From: Penium margaritaceum | Lineage: Eukaryota > Streptophyta > Zygnematophyceae > Desmidiales > Peniaceae | Assembly: GCA_023375785.1 (NCBI GenBank) | Contig: SZWC01003611.1 | Coordinates: 23,171-71,416 of the forward strand | Length of the DNA: 48,246 nt | Direction: 5' to 3' | In this document: positions 8,341-20,500 of the stretch, piece after piece | Position numbering within the stretch: the stretch's first letter is position 1 | Layout: every line of letters begins with the position of its first letter | The notes under the pieces: generated by a model | What the model was told of the DNA's origin: nothing | The model's input: only the letters and a program-made list of their open reading frames with translations | The model's database searches: none | Translations under genes and position numbers: made by a program

Positions 8341-11148
8341 CTTTGGTTCTGTGACCCAGCTTTGGTTATGTGACCCGGCTTTGGTTTCTGTGACCCGGCT
8401 TTGGTTGCTGTGACCCGGCTTTGGTTTCTGTGACTCGTCTTTGGTTTTTGTGACCCGGCTTTGGTTTCTGTGAACCGGCTTTGGTTTCTGTATTCCGGCT
8501 TTGGTTTCTGTATTCCGGCTTTGGTTTCTGTATTCCGGCTTTGGTTTCAATATTCCGGGTTTGGACCTGCTGTGACCCGGCTTTGGTTTATGTGACCCGG
8601 CTTTGGTTTATGTGACCCGGCATTGGTTTATGTGACCCGGCTTTGGTTTCTGTGACCTGCCCTTGGTTTCTGTGACCCGGCTTTGGTTTCTGTGACCCGG
8701 CTTTGGTTTCTGTGACCCGACTTTGGTTTCTGTGACCCGGCTTTGGTTTCAGTGACCCGGCTTTGGTTTCTGTGACCCGGCATTGGTCTCTGTGACCCGG
8801 CTTTGGTTTTTGTGACCTCGCTTTGGTTTGTGTGACCTGGCTTTGGTTCTGTGACCCGGCTTTGGTTCCGTGACCTGGCTTTGGTTGCTGTGACCTGGCT
8901 TATGTGTCTGTTATCCGGCTTCGCTTTCTGTGACCCGGCTTTGGTTTCTGTGGCCCGGCTTTGGTTTCTATGACCGGGCTTTGGTTTCTGTGCTCCGGCT
9001 TTGGTTCGTTGACCCGGCTTTGGTTTCTGTGACCCGGCTTTGGTTTCTATGATCCGGCTTTGGTTGTTGTGACCCGGCTTTGGTTTCTGTGACCCGGCTT
9101 TGGTTTCTATGATCCGGCTTTGGTTGTTGTGACCCGGCTTTGGTTTCTGTGACCCGGCTCTGGTTTCTGTGACCCGGCTTTGGTTTTTGTGACCCGGCTT
9201 TCGTTTCTCTGACCTGGCTTTGGTTTATGTGACCCGGCTTTGGTTTGTGTGACCCGGCTGCGCTTTCTGTGACCCGGCTTTGTTTTCCGTGACTCGGCTT
9301 TGTTTCTGTGTCCCGGCTTTGGCTTCTGTGACCCGGCTTTGGTTGCTATGACCCGGCTTTGGTTTTAGTGACCCGGCTTTGGTTTCAATGACCCATCTTT
9401 GGTTTCAGTGACCCGGCTTTGGTTTCTGTGACCCGGCTCTGATTTCTGTGACCCGGCTTTGGTTTTTGTGACCCGGCTTTGGTTTTTGTGTTGGCTTTGG
9501 TTACTGTGACCGAGTTTTGGTTTCTGTGATCCCGCTTCGGTTTCTGTGATCCGGCTTTGGTTTCTGTGACCCGGCTTTGGTTTTTGTGGCCAGAGTTTGG
9601 TTTCTTTGACCCGGCTTTCGTTTGTGTGACCCGGCTCTGGTTTCTGTGATCCGGCTTTGGTCTATGTGACCTGGCTTTGGTTTCTGTGACCCAGCTTTGG
9701 TTTCTGTGACCCGGCTTTGGTTTATGTGAGTCGGCTTTGGTTTCTGTGACCCGGCTTTGGTGTATGTGACCCGGCTTTGGTCTCTGTGACCCGGCTTTGG
9801 TTTCTGTGACCCAGCTTTGGTTTCTGTGACCCGGCTTTGGTTTATGTGAGTCGGCTTTGGTTTCTGTGACCCGGCTTTGGTGTATGTGACCCGGCTTTGG
9901 TCTCTGTGACCCGGCTTTGGTTTCTGTGATCCGGCTTTGGTTTTCTGTGACCCGGATTTTGTTGCTGTGACCCCGCTTTGGTTTTTGTGATCCGGCTTTG
10001 GTTTATGTGACCTGACTATGGTTTATGTGACCCGGCATTGGTTTCAGTGACCCGGCTTTGGTTTCTGTGACCCGGATTTGGTTTCTATGATCCGTCTTTG
10101 GTTTGTTTGACCTGGCTTTGGTTGCTGTAATCCGGCTTTGGTTCTGTGACCCGGCTTTGGTTTCTGTGACCCGGCTTTGGTTGCTGTGACCCGGCTTTGG
10201 TTTATGTGATTCGTCTTTAGTTTCTGTGACCCGACATTAGTTTATGTGACCCGGCTTTGGTTTCTGTGACCCGGCTTTGGTTGCTGTGACCCGGCTTTGG
10301 TTTATGTGATTCGTCTTTAGTTTCTGTGACCCGATTTTGGTTTCTGTGAACCGGCTTTGTTTTCTGTATTTTAGCTTTGGTTTCTGTATTCCGGCTTTGG
10401 TTTCTGTATTCCGGCTTTGGTTTTAGTATTCCAGCTTTGGACACTCTGTGACCCGGCTTTGGTTTTTGTGACCCAACTTTGGTTTCTGTGACCCGACATT
10501 AGTTTATGTGACCCGGCTTTTGTTTCTGTGACCTGGCTTTCTTCTATGTGACCCGGCTTTGGTTTCTGTGACACGTCTTTGGTTTCTGTCATCTGGCTTT
10601 GGTTTTTGTGACCCGGCGTTGGTTTCTGTTACCCGGCTTTGGTTTCAGTGACCCGGTTTGGTTTTAGTGACCTGGCTTTGGTTTCTGTGATCGGGCTTTA
10701 GTTCCTCTGACCCGGCTTTGGTTTCTGTGACTCGGCTTGTTTTTATGTGACCCGGCTTTGGTTTATGTGACCCGGCTTTGGTTTCTGTGACCCGGCTCTG
10801 GTTTCCGTGACCTGGCTTTGGTTTCTGTGACCCGGCTTTGGTTCTTGTGACCCAGCTTTGGTTTCTGTGACATGGCTTTGATTTCTGTGTCCCGGCTTTG
10901 GTTTATGTGACCCGGCTTTGGTTTCTATGACCCGGCTTTGGGTTATGTGACTCGGCTTTGGTTACTGTGACCCGCCTTTGGTTTCTTTGAATCGGCTTTG
11001 ACTTCTGTGACCGGACCTTTGTTTGTGTGACCCGGCTTTGGTTTGTGTGACCCGGATTTGGTGTCCGTGGACCGGCCTTGGTTTCTGTGACCCGGCTTTG
11101 GTTTATGTGAATTAGCTTTGGTTTCTGTGACCCAGGTTTGGTTTCTGA
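8341..11148 (-). repeat. S20 satellite array, reverse orientation
   Basis: The unit here reads CTTTGGTTTCTGTGACCCGG on the plus strand, the reverse complement of the S20 consensus. Local duplications are visible: a 60-bp period near 9040-9160 and a 120-bp period at 9661-9910 (marker gtgagtcgg at 9726 and 9846). Several neighbouring units near 8490-8550 and 10370-10430 share a gtattccgg variant. It starts at the break of copy 2 and ends at an island unlike either satellite. Nothing else was found in it. Confidence 0.97.
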
Positions 11149-11171
11149 ATCCAACGGGAGGCGCTTTGACA

Positions 11172-11387
11172 ATGACCCGTCGAAGCGCATTTCCTCATCC
11201 AGAAGTTAAGGAGAAGTTCACCCTGGTCAATGAGGTCCCTCTGGTTGCTTTATTCATGGCCCAGGTGCATTTGGAGCTCATTGGAGACGAACTTGGATCA
11301 CTGGCGGTGGAATATCCCACCACCCATGGCGGGTACCAGATTCCACCCGCCCTAACACCCGATTTTTGGGCTACGCTAACTTTCTGA
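11172..11387 (+). CDS. Unrecognised short open reading frame in the island (71 aa)
   Basis: I do not recognise this frame. It begins at ATG 11172 (MTRRSAFPHPEVKEK) and ends with a TGA after ALTPDFWATLTF. The same frame stays open upstream into S20, so the ATG is only the first one inside the island. Composition looks more protein-like than the satellite frames: a mixed hydrophobic middle (VPLVALFMAQVHLELIG), then acidic and proline-rich parts. The opposite strand is also open for 66 codons over the same bases, so the coding strand is uncertain. There is no Kozak, splice or promoter evidence. It could be an exon or transposon fragment, or chance. Confidence 0.2.
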   Translation: MTRRSAFPHPEVKEKFTLVNEVPLVALFMAQVHLELIGDELGSLAVEYPTTHGGYQIPPALTPDFWATLTF

Positions 11388-11400
11388 ATACTCATTCAAA

Positions 11401-11420
11401 TCGAGCTATTCAAAGCTCGA
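11401..11420. repeat. Small perfect hairpin
   Basis: TCGAGCT and AGCTCGA arms of 7 bp flank the 6-nt loop attcaa. It lies just after the stop of the short frame. In a nuclear genome this is not a recognised terminator, and I assign no role. Confidence 0.5.
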
Positions 11421-11543
11421 TCTTGCATGGCAAAATCCAGGGAATCCGAATCTAAAGTCAGATCAGGTATTCGACCACTTCCCATTGGTGGAACGAGGGA
11501 ACACAATCAACAACACTCATGGCAAGGGGCACACCATGTCAAC

Positions 11544-14500
11544 AAGACCTTCAACAAGTAGTGGCATGTTGTGGTTAGCGTGCACAGTGACCAATCAAAG
11601 GATGCATACGTCACTGACTATCACCAAAGAAGTCCACTATGTATGGTCAACATTGACAACTCATGACACGAGTCACAAATGGTCAGAGGGAGAGACAATA
11701 GTTTGGGAATCCTATGTATCGACTAGAAAGGACAAAGAACTTCAATACGTGGTGGCACGGTGTGGCTACTATGCACACCGAACAACCAAACTAGGCATAT
11801 GTCACTGACCATGACCAAAGAATTCCAGTATGGATGGTCAACGTTCACAACCCATAACACTATTCACAAATGGTCAGAGGGGGAAAAAGTGGTTTCGGAA
11901 CATTAGTTTTTAACTAGCAAGGACAACGACCTTCAATAATTAGTAGCACGGTGTGGCTACCATGCACAATGACCAACCAACGTAGGCATATGTACTGCCT
12001 TTGACCAAACAAATCTGCCGTGTGTGGTCAACGTTGACAACTCATAATACGAGTCACAAATGGTGAGAGGGGGGAACAATGGTTTGGGAACACCAGGTAT
12101 CAACTAGCAAGCACAAGAACCTTCAATAAGTAGTGGCACGGTGTGGCTACCATGTACAATGACCAACCAAAGTACGCATATGTCACTGACCATGAACAAA
12201 TAATGTCACTATGTGTGGTCAACTTTGACAACTCATAACACGAGTCACAAATGGTCAGAGGGGGAAAAATGGTTTGTGAATACTAGTTATCGACTAGCAA
12301 GTACAAAGACCTTCAATATGTAGTAGCACAGTGTGGCTACCATGCATAGTGACCAACCAAAGTATGCATATGTCAATGACCATGACCAAATAATTTCACT
12401 TCATGTGGTCAACATTGACAACTCACAACAACCATCACAGATAGTCAGAGGGAGTAACAATGATTTGGGAATACTAGCTATCGAGTAGAAAGCACAAAGA
12501 CCTTCAATACATAGTGAAACAGCGTGACAACCATTTATAGTGACAAACCAAAGTATGCATATGCCACTAACCATGACCAAAAGAATTTCACGGTGTGTGG
12601 TCAACGTTGAAAACTCATAACACGATTCACAAATGGTCAGAGGGGGAAACAATGGGTTGGGAACACTAGTTATCAACTAGCAAGTACAAAGACCTTCAAC
12701 AAGTAGTGGCACGGTGTGGCTAGCGTGCACAGTGACAAACCAAAAGATGCATACGTCACTGACTATGACCAAAGAAGTCCACGATGTGTGGTCAACATTG
12801 ACAACTCATAACAAGAGTCACAAATGGTCAGAGGGAGAGACAATGGTTTGTGAACCCTATGTATCGACTAGAAAGGACAAATAACTTCAATACGTGGTAG
12901 CACGGTGTGGCTACTATGCACAGCGAACAACCAAACTAGGCATATGTCACTGACCATGACCAAAGAATTTCAGTATGGATGGTCAATGTTCACAACCCAT
13001 ACCACGATTTACAAATGGTCAGTAGGGGAAACAATGCTAGAAAAAAATTTGTTTTCAACTAGCAAGGACAACGACCTTTAATAATTAGTAGCACGGTGTG
13101 GCTACCATGGACAATGACCGACAAAAGTAGGCATATGTACTGCCTTTGACCAGAGAAATCCGCTGTGTGTGGTCAACGTTGACAACTCATAATACGAGTC
13201 ACAAATGGTCAGAGGGGGAAACAATGGGTTGTGAAAACTAGTTATCGACTAGCATGTACAAAGACATTCAATATGTAGTGACACAGTGTGGCTACCATGC
13301 ACAGTGACCAACCGAAGTATGCATATGTCACTGACCATGACCAAAGAATTTCACTTCACGTGGTCAATGTTGACAACTCACAACAAGAGTCACACATAGT
13401 CAAAGGGGGTAACAATGGTTTGGGAACACTAGCTATCAACTAGAAAGCACAAAGACCTTCAATACGCAGTGACACGGCGTGGCACCCGTGTATAGTGACA
13501 AACCAAAGTAGGCGTATACCACTAACCATGACCAAAAGAATTTCACAGTGTGTGGTCAACATTGAAAACTCAAAACACGATTCACAAATGATCAGTGGGG
13601 GAAACAATGGGTTGGGAACACTAGTTATCAACTACAAGTACAAAGACCTTCAACAAGTAGTGGCATGTTGTGGCTAGCAAGCACAATGACCAACCAAAGG
13701 ATGCATACGTCACTGACTATGACCAAAGAAGTCCACGATGTGTGGTAAACGTTGAAAACTCATAACACGAGTGACAAATGGGCAGATGGAGAGACAATGG
13801 TTTGGGAACCCTCTGTATTGACTAGAAAGGACAAATAACTTCAATACGCGGTGGTACGGTGTGGCTACTATGCACACCGAACAACTAAACTAGGCATATG
13901 TCATTGACCATGACGAGAGAACTTCAGTATGGATGGTCAACGTTCACAACCCATAACACGATTAAAAAATGGTCAGTATGGGAAGCAATGGTTTTCGAAT
14001 ATTAGTTTTCAACTAGCAAGGACAACGGCCTTCAATAATTAGTAGCACGGTGTGGCTACCATGCACAATGACCAACCAAAGTAGGCATATGTACTGCCTT
14101 TGACCAAAGAAATCCGCTGTGAGTGGTCAACGTTGACAACTCACAACAAGAGTCACACTTAGTCAAAGGGGGTAATAATGGTTTGGGAACACTAGCTATC
14201 AACTAGAAAGCACAAATACCTTCAATACAAAGTAACACGGTGTGGCAACCATGAATAGTGACAAACCAAAGTAGGCATATTCCACTAACCATGACCAAAA
14301 GAATTTCATAGTGTGTGGTCAACGTTGAAAACTCGTAACACGAGTCACAAATGGTCAGAGAAGGAAACAATGGGTTGGGAACACTAGTTATCAAGTAGCA
14401 AGTACAAAGACCTTCAACAAATAGTAGCACGTTGTGGCTAGCATACACAGTGACCAACGAAAGGATGCATACGTCACTGATTATGACCAAAGAAGTCCAT

Positions 14501-17500
14501 GATTTGTGGTCAACATTGACAAGTCATAACACGAGTCACAAATGGTCAGATGGAGATACAATGGTTTGGAAACCCTATGTATCGACTAGAAAGGACAAAG
14601 AACTTTAATAAGAAGTGGCACGGTGTGGCTACTATGCACACCGAACAACCAAACTAGGCATATGTCACAGACCATGACCAAGGAATTTCAATATGGGTGG
14701 TCAACGTTCACAACCCATAACACGAGTCACAAATGGTCAGAGGGGGAAACAATGGTTTCGGAATACTACATTTCAACTAGCAAGGACAATGACCTTCAAT
14801 AAGTAGTAGCACGGTATGCCTACCATGCACAGTGACCAACCAAAGTAGGCAAATGTACTGCCTTTGACGAAATAAATCCACTGTGTGAGGTCACCGTTGA
14901 CAACTCATAATACGAGTCACAAATGGTCGGAGGGGGGAAAGATAGTTTGGGAACACCAGGTATCAACTAGCAAGCACAAGGACCTTCAATAAGTAGTGGC
15001 ACGGTGTGGCTACCATGCACAATGACCAACCAACGTGGGCATATGTCACAGACCATGACCAAAGAATGTCACTATGTGTGGTTAACTTTGACAACTCATA
15101 ACTTGAGTCACAAATGGTTAGAGGGAGAATCAATGGTTTGTGAATACTAGTTATCAACTAGCAAGTACAAAGACCGTCAACATGCAGTGGCACAGTATGG
15201 CTACTATGCTCAGTGACCAACCAAAGCATGCATCTGTCACTGATCATGACCAAAGAATTCCACTTCATGTGGTCAATGTTGATAACTCACAACAAGAGTC
15301 ACAGATAGGCAGAGGGGGGTAACAAAGATTTGGGAACAATAGCTATCAACTAGAAAGCACAAAGACCTTCAATACGTAGTGACACGGCGTGGCAACCATG
15401 TACAGTGACAAACCAAAGTAGGCATATGCCACTAACCATGACCAAAAGAATTTCACAATGTGTGGTGAACATTGAAACCTCATAACACGAGTCACAAATG
15501 GTCAGAGGCGGAAACAATAGGTTGGGAACACAGATTATCAACTAGCAAGTATAAAGACCTTCAACAAGCAGTGGCACGGTGTGGCTAGCATGCACAGTGA
15601 CCAACCAAAGGATACATACGTCAATGACTACGACCAAAGAAGTCCACTATGTATGGTCAACATTGACAACTCATAACACGAGTCACACATGGTCAGAGGG
15701 AGAGACAGTGGATTGGGTACCATATGCAGTGACTAGAAAGGACAAAGAACTTCGATAAGAAGTGGCACGGTGTGGCAACTATGCACACCGAACACCCAAA
15801 CTAGGCATATGTCACTGACCATGACCAAAATATTTCAATATGGATGGTCAACGTTCACAACCCATAACACGAGTTACAAATGGTCACAGGCGGAAACAAT
15901 GGGTTTGAAATATTATATTTCAATTAGCAAGGACAGCGACCTTCAATAATTAGTAGCACAGTGGTCTACCATGCACAATGACCAAGCAAAGTAGGCATAT
16001 GTACTGCCTTTGACCAAAGAAATCCGCAGTGTGTGATCAACGTTGACAACTCATAATACGAGTCTCAAATGGTCAGAGGGGGGGAAAATGGTTTGAGAAC
16101 ACCAGGTATCAACTAGCAAGCACAAGGACCTTCAATAAGTAGTGGCAGGGTGCGGCTACCATGTACAATGACCAACCAAAGTAGGCTTATGTCACTGATC
16201 ATGACCAAAGAATGTCAATATGTGTGGTCAACTTTGACAACTCATAATACGAGTCACAAATGGTCAGAGGGGGAAACAATGGTTTGTGAATACTAGTTAT
16301 CAGCTAGCAAGTACAAAGATATTCAATATGCAGTGGCACAGTGTTGCTACCATGCACAGTGACCGACCAAAGTATGCATATGTCAGTGACCATGACCAAA
16401 GAATGTCACTTCATGTGGTCAATGTTGACAAATCACAACAAGAGTCACACATAGTGAGAGGGGGTAACAATGGTTTGGAAACACTAGCTATCAACTAGAA
16501 AGCACAAAGACCTTCAATACGTAGTGACACGACGTGGCAACTATGTACAGTGACAAACCAAAGTAGGCATATGCCACTAACCATGACAAAAAGAATTTCA
16601 CAGTGTGTGGTCAACGTTGAAAACTCATAACACGAGTTATAAATGGCCAGAGGGGGAAACAATGGATGGGAACACTAGTTATCAACTAGCAAGTACAAAT
16701 ACCTTCAACAAGTGGTGGCACGTTGTGCCCTGCGTGCACAATGACCAACAAAATGATGCATACGTCACTGAAAATGACCAAAGAAGTCCACAATGTGCGG
16801 TCAACATTGACAACTCATAACACGAGTCACAAATGGTCAGAGGGGGAGACAATGGATTGGGAACCACATGTAGGGACTAGAAGGGACAAAGAACTTCAAT
16901 AAGTAGTGGCACGGTGTGGCTGCCATGCACACCGAACAACCAAACTAGGCATATGTCACTGACCATGACCAAAGAATTTCAATATGGGTGGTCAACGTTC
17001 AAAACCCATAACACGAGTCACAAATGGTTAGAGGGTGAAACAATGGTTTTGGAATATTATTTTTCAACTAGCAAGTACAACGACATTCAATAAGTAGTAG
17101 CACGGTGTGGCTACCATGCACAATGACCGACCAAAGTAGGCATATGTACTGCCTTTCACGAAAGAGATCCGCTGTGTGTGGTCAACGTTGACAACTCATG
17201 ATACGAATCACAAATGGTCAGAGGAGGGAACGATGGTTTGTGAACACCAGGTATTAACTAACAAGCACAAGGACCTTCAATAAGTAGTGGCACGGTTTGG
17301 CTACCATGTACAATGACCAACCAAAATAGGCATATGTCACTGACCATGACCAAAGATTGTCACTATACGTGGCCAACCTTGACAACTCATATTACGAGTC
17401 ACAAATGGTCACAGGAGGAAACAATAGTTTGTGAATACTAGTTATTGACTAGGAAGTACAAAGACCGTCAATATGTAGTGGCACAGTGTGGCTACCATGC

Positions 17501-20500
17501 ACAGTGACAAACCAAAGTATGCATATGTCACTGACCATGATCAACGAATTTCACTTCATGTGGTCAACGTTGACAACTCACAACAAGAATCACACATAGT
17601 CAAAGGGGGTAACAACGGGTTGGGAACACTAGATATCTACTAGAAAGCACAAAGACCTTCAATACGTAGTGACACGGCGTGGCAACCTTGAACCGTGACA
17701 ACCCAAAGTAGGCATATGCCACTAACAATGACCAAAAGAATTTCCCAGTGTGTGGTCAACGTTGAAAACTCATAATACAAGTCACAAATGGTCAGAGGGG
17801 GAAACAGTGGGTTGGGAATACTAGTTATCAACTAGCAAGTACAAAGACCTTCAACAAGTAGTGGCACGGTGTGGCTAGCGTGCCCAGTGACCAACCAAAG
17901 GATGCATACATCACTGAATATGAGCAAAGAAACCCACTATGTGTGGTCAACATTGACAACTCATAACACGAGGCACAAATGGTCAGAGGGAGAGACAATG
18001 GATTGGGAACCCTATGTAGCAACTAGAAAGGAAAAAGAACTTCAATACGTAGTTGTAAGGTATGGCTGCTATGCACACCAAACAACCAAACAATGCATAT
18101 GTCACTGACAATGACCAAATAATTTCAATATGGGTGGTCAATGTTCACAACCCATAACATGAGTCACAAATGGTCAGAGGGGGAAAAAATGGTATGAGAA
18201 TATTAGTTTTCAACTAGCAAGTACAACGACCTTCAATAAGTAGTAGCACGGTGTGGCTACCATGCACAATGACCGCCCAAAGTAGGCATATGCACTGAGT
18301 TTTACCAAATAAATCCGCTGTGTGTGGCAACCATGTACAGTGACAAACCAAAGTAGGCATATGTCACTAACCATGACCAAAAGAATTTCACAGTGTGTTG
18401 TCAACGTTGAAAACTCATAACACGAGTCACAAATGGTCAGAGGGGGAAACAATGGGTTGGGAACACTAGTTATCAACTAGCAAGTACATAGACCTTCAAC
18501 AAGTAGTGGCATGGTGTGGCTAGCATGCACACTAACCAATCAAAGGATACATACCTCACTGACTATGACCAAAGAAGTCCACTATGTATGGTCAACATTG
18601 AGAACTCATAACACGAGTCACAAATGGTCAGAGGGAGAGACAATGGTTCGGGAACCCTATGTATCGACTAGAAAGGACAAAGAACTTCAATACGTGGCTA
18701 CCATGCACAATGAACGACCAAAGTAGGCATATGTACTGCCTTTGACCAAATAAATCAGGTGTGTGGTCAAAGTTGACAACTCACAATACGAGTCACAAAT
18801 GGTCAGAGGGGGGAACGATGGTTTGGGAACATGAGGTATCAACTAGCAAGCACAAAAACCTCTAATAAGTAGTGGCACGGTGAGGCTACCATGGACAATG
18901 ACCAGCCAAAGTAGGCATATGTCACTGACCATGACCAAAAAATGTCACTATGTGTGGTCAACTTTGACATCTCATAACACGACTCACAAATGGTCAGAGG
19001 GGGAAACAATGGTTTGTGAATACTATTTATCGACTAGCAAGTAGAACGACCTTCAATACGTAGTGGAACTGTGTGGCTACCATGCACAATGACCAACCAA
19101 AGTATGCATATGTCACTGACCATGACCACAGAATTTCACTTCATGTGGTCAACGTTGACAACTCACAACAAGAGTCATAGATAGTCACAGGGGGTAACAA
19201 TGGTTTGGGAATACTAGCTATTAACTAGAAAGCACAAAGATCTTCAATGTGTAGTGACTTTGCGTGGAAACCATGTACAGTGACAAACCAATGTAGGCAT
19301 ATGCCACTAACCATGACCAACAGAATTTCACTGTGTGTGGTCAACGTTGAAAACTCATAACACAAGTCACAAATGGTCAAAGGGGGTAACACTGGGTTGG
19401 GAACACTAGTTATCAACTAGAAAGTACAAAGACCTTCAACAAGTAGTGACATGGTGTGGCTAGCGTGCACAGTGACCAACCAAAGGATGCATGCGTCACT
19501 GACTATGACCAAAGAAGTCCACTATGCGTGGTCAACGTTGACGACTCATAACATGAGTCAACATGGTCAGAGAGAGAGAGACAACGATTTGGGAACCCTG
19601 TGTATCGACTAGAAAGGACAAAGAACTTCAATAAGTAGTGGCACGGTGTGGCTACTATGCACACCGAACAACCAACCTAGGTATATTTCATAGACAATGA
19701 CCAAAGAATTTCAATATGGGTGGTCAACGTTCACAACCCATAACACGAGTAACAAATGGTCAGAGGGGGAAACAATGGTTTCGGAATATTTAGTTTTCAA
19801 CTTGCAAGGACAGCGACCATCAATAAGCAGTAGCACGGTGTGGATACCATGCACAACTACCGATCAAAGTAGGCATATGTACTGCCTTTGACCAAAGAAA
19901 TCCGTTGTATGTGGTCAATGTTGACAACTCATAATGCGAGTCACAAGTGGTCAGAGGGGGAAAACGATGGTTTGGGAACACCGGTTGTCAACTAGCAAGC
20001 ACAAAGACCTTCAATAAGTAGTAGCACGGTGTGGCTACCATGTACAATGACCAACCAAAGTAGGCATATGTCACTGACCATGACCAAAGGCTGTCACTAT
20101 GTGTGGTCAACTTTGACAACTCATAACACGAGTCAAAGATGGTCAGAGGGGGAAACAATGGTTTGTGAATGCTATTTATCGACTAGCAAGTACAACGACC
20201 TTCAATATGTAGTGGCACAGTGTGGCTACCATGCACAGTTACCAACCAAAGTATGCATATGTCACTGACAATGACCAGAGAATTTCACTTCATGTGGTCA
20301 ATGTTCACAACTCACAACAAGAGTCACAGATAGTCAGAGGGGGTAACAATGGTTTGGGAACACTAGCTATCAACTACAAACACAAAGACCTTCAATACGC
20401 AGTGCCACGGCATGGCAACCATGTACAGTGGCAAACCAAAGTAGGCATATGCCACTAACCATGACCAAAAGGATTTCACAGTGTGTGGTCAACATTGAAA

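Larger units (their letters stand above)
11149..11543. other. Low-copy island between S20 and S191
   Basis: About 395 bp resemble neither satellite nor the LTR family and have no second copy in this window. It carries a 71-codon frame (11172-11387, +) and a 20-bp perfect hairpin. It may be a captured gene or transposon fragment, or remnant ancestral DNA at the junction of the two satellites. Confidence 0.7.
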
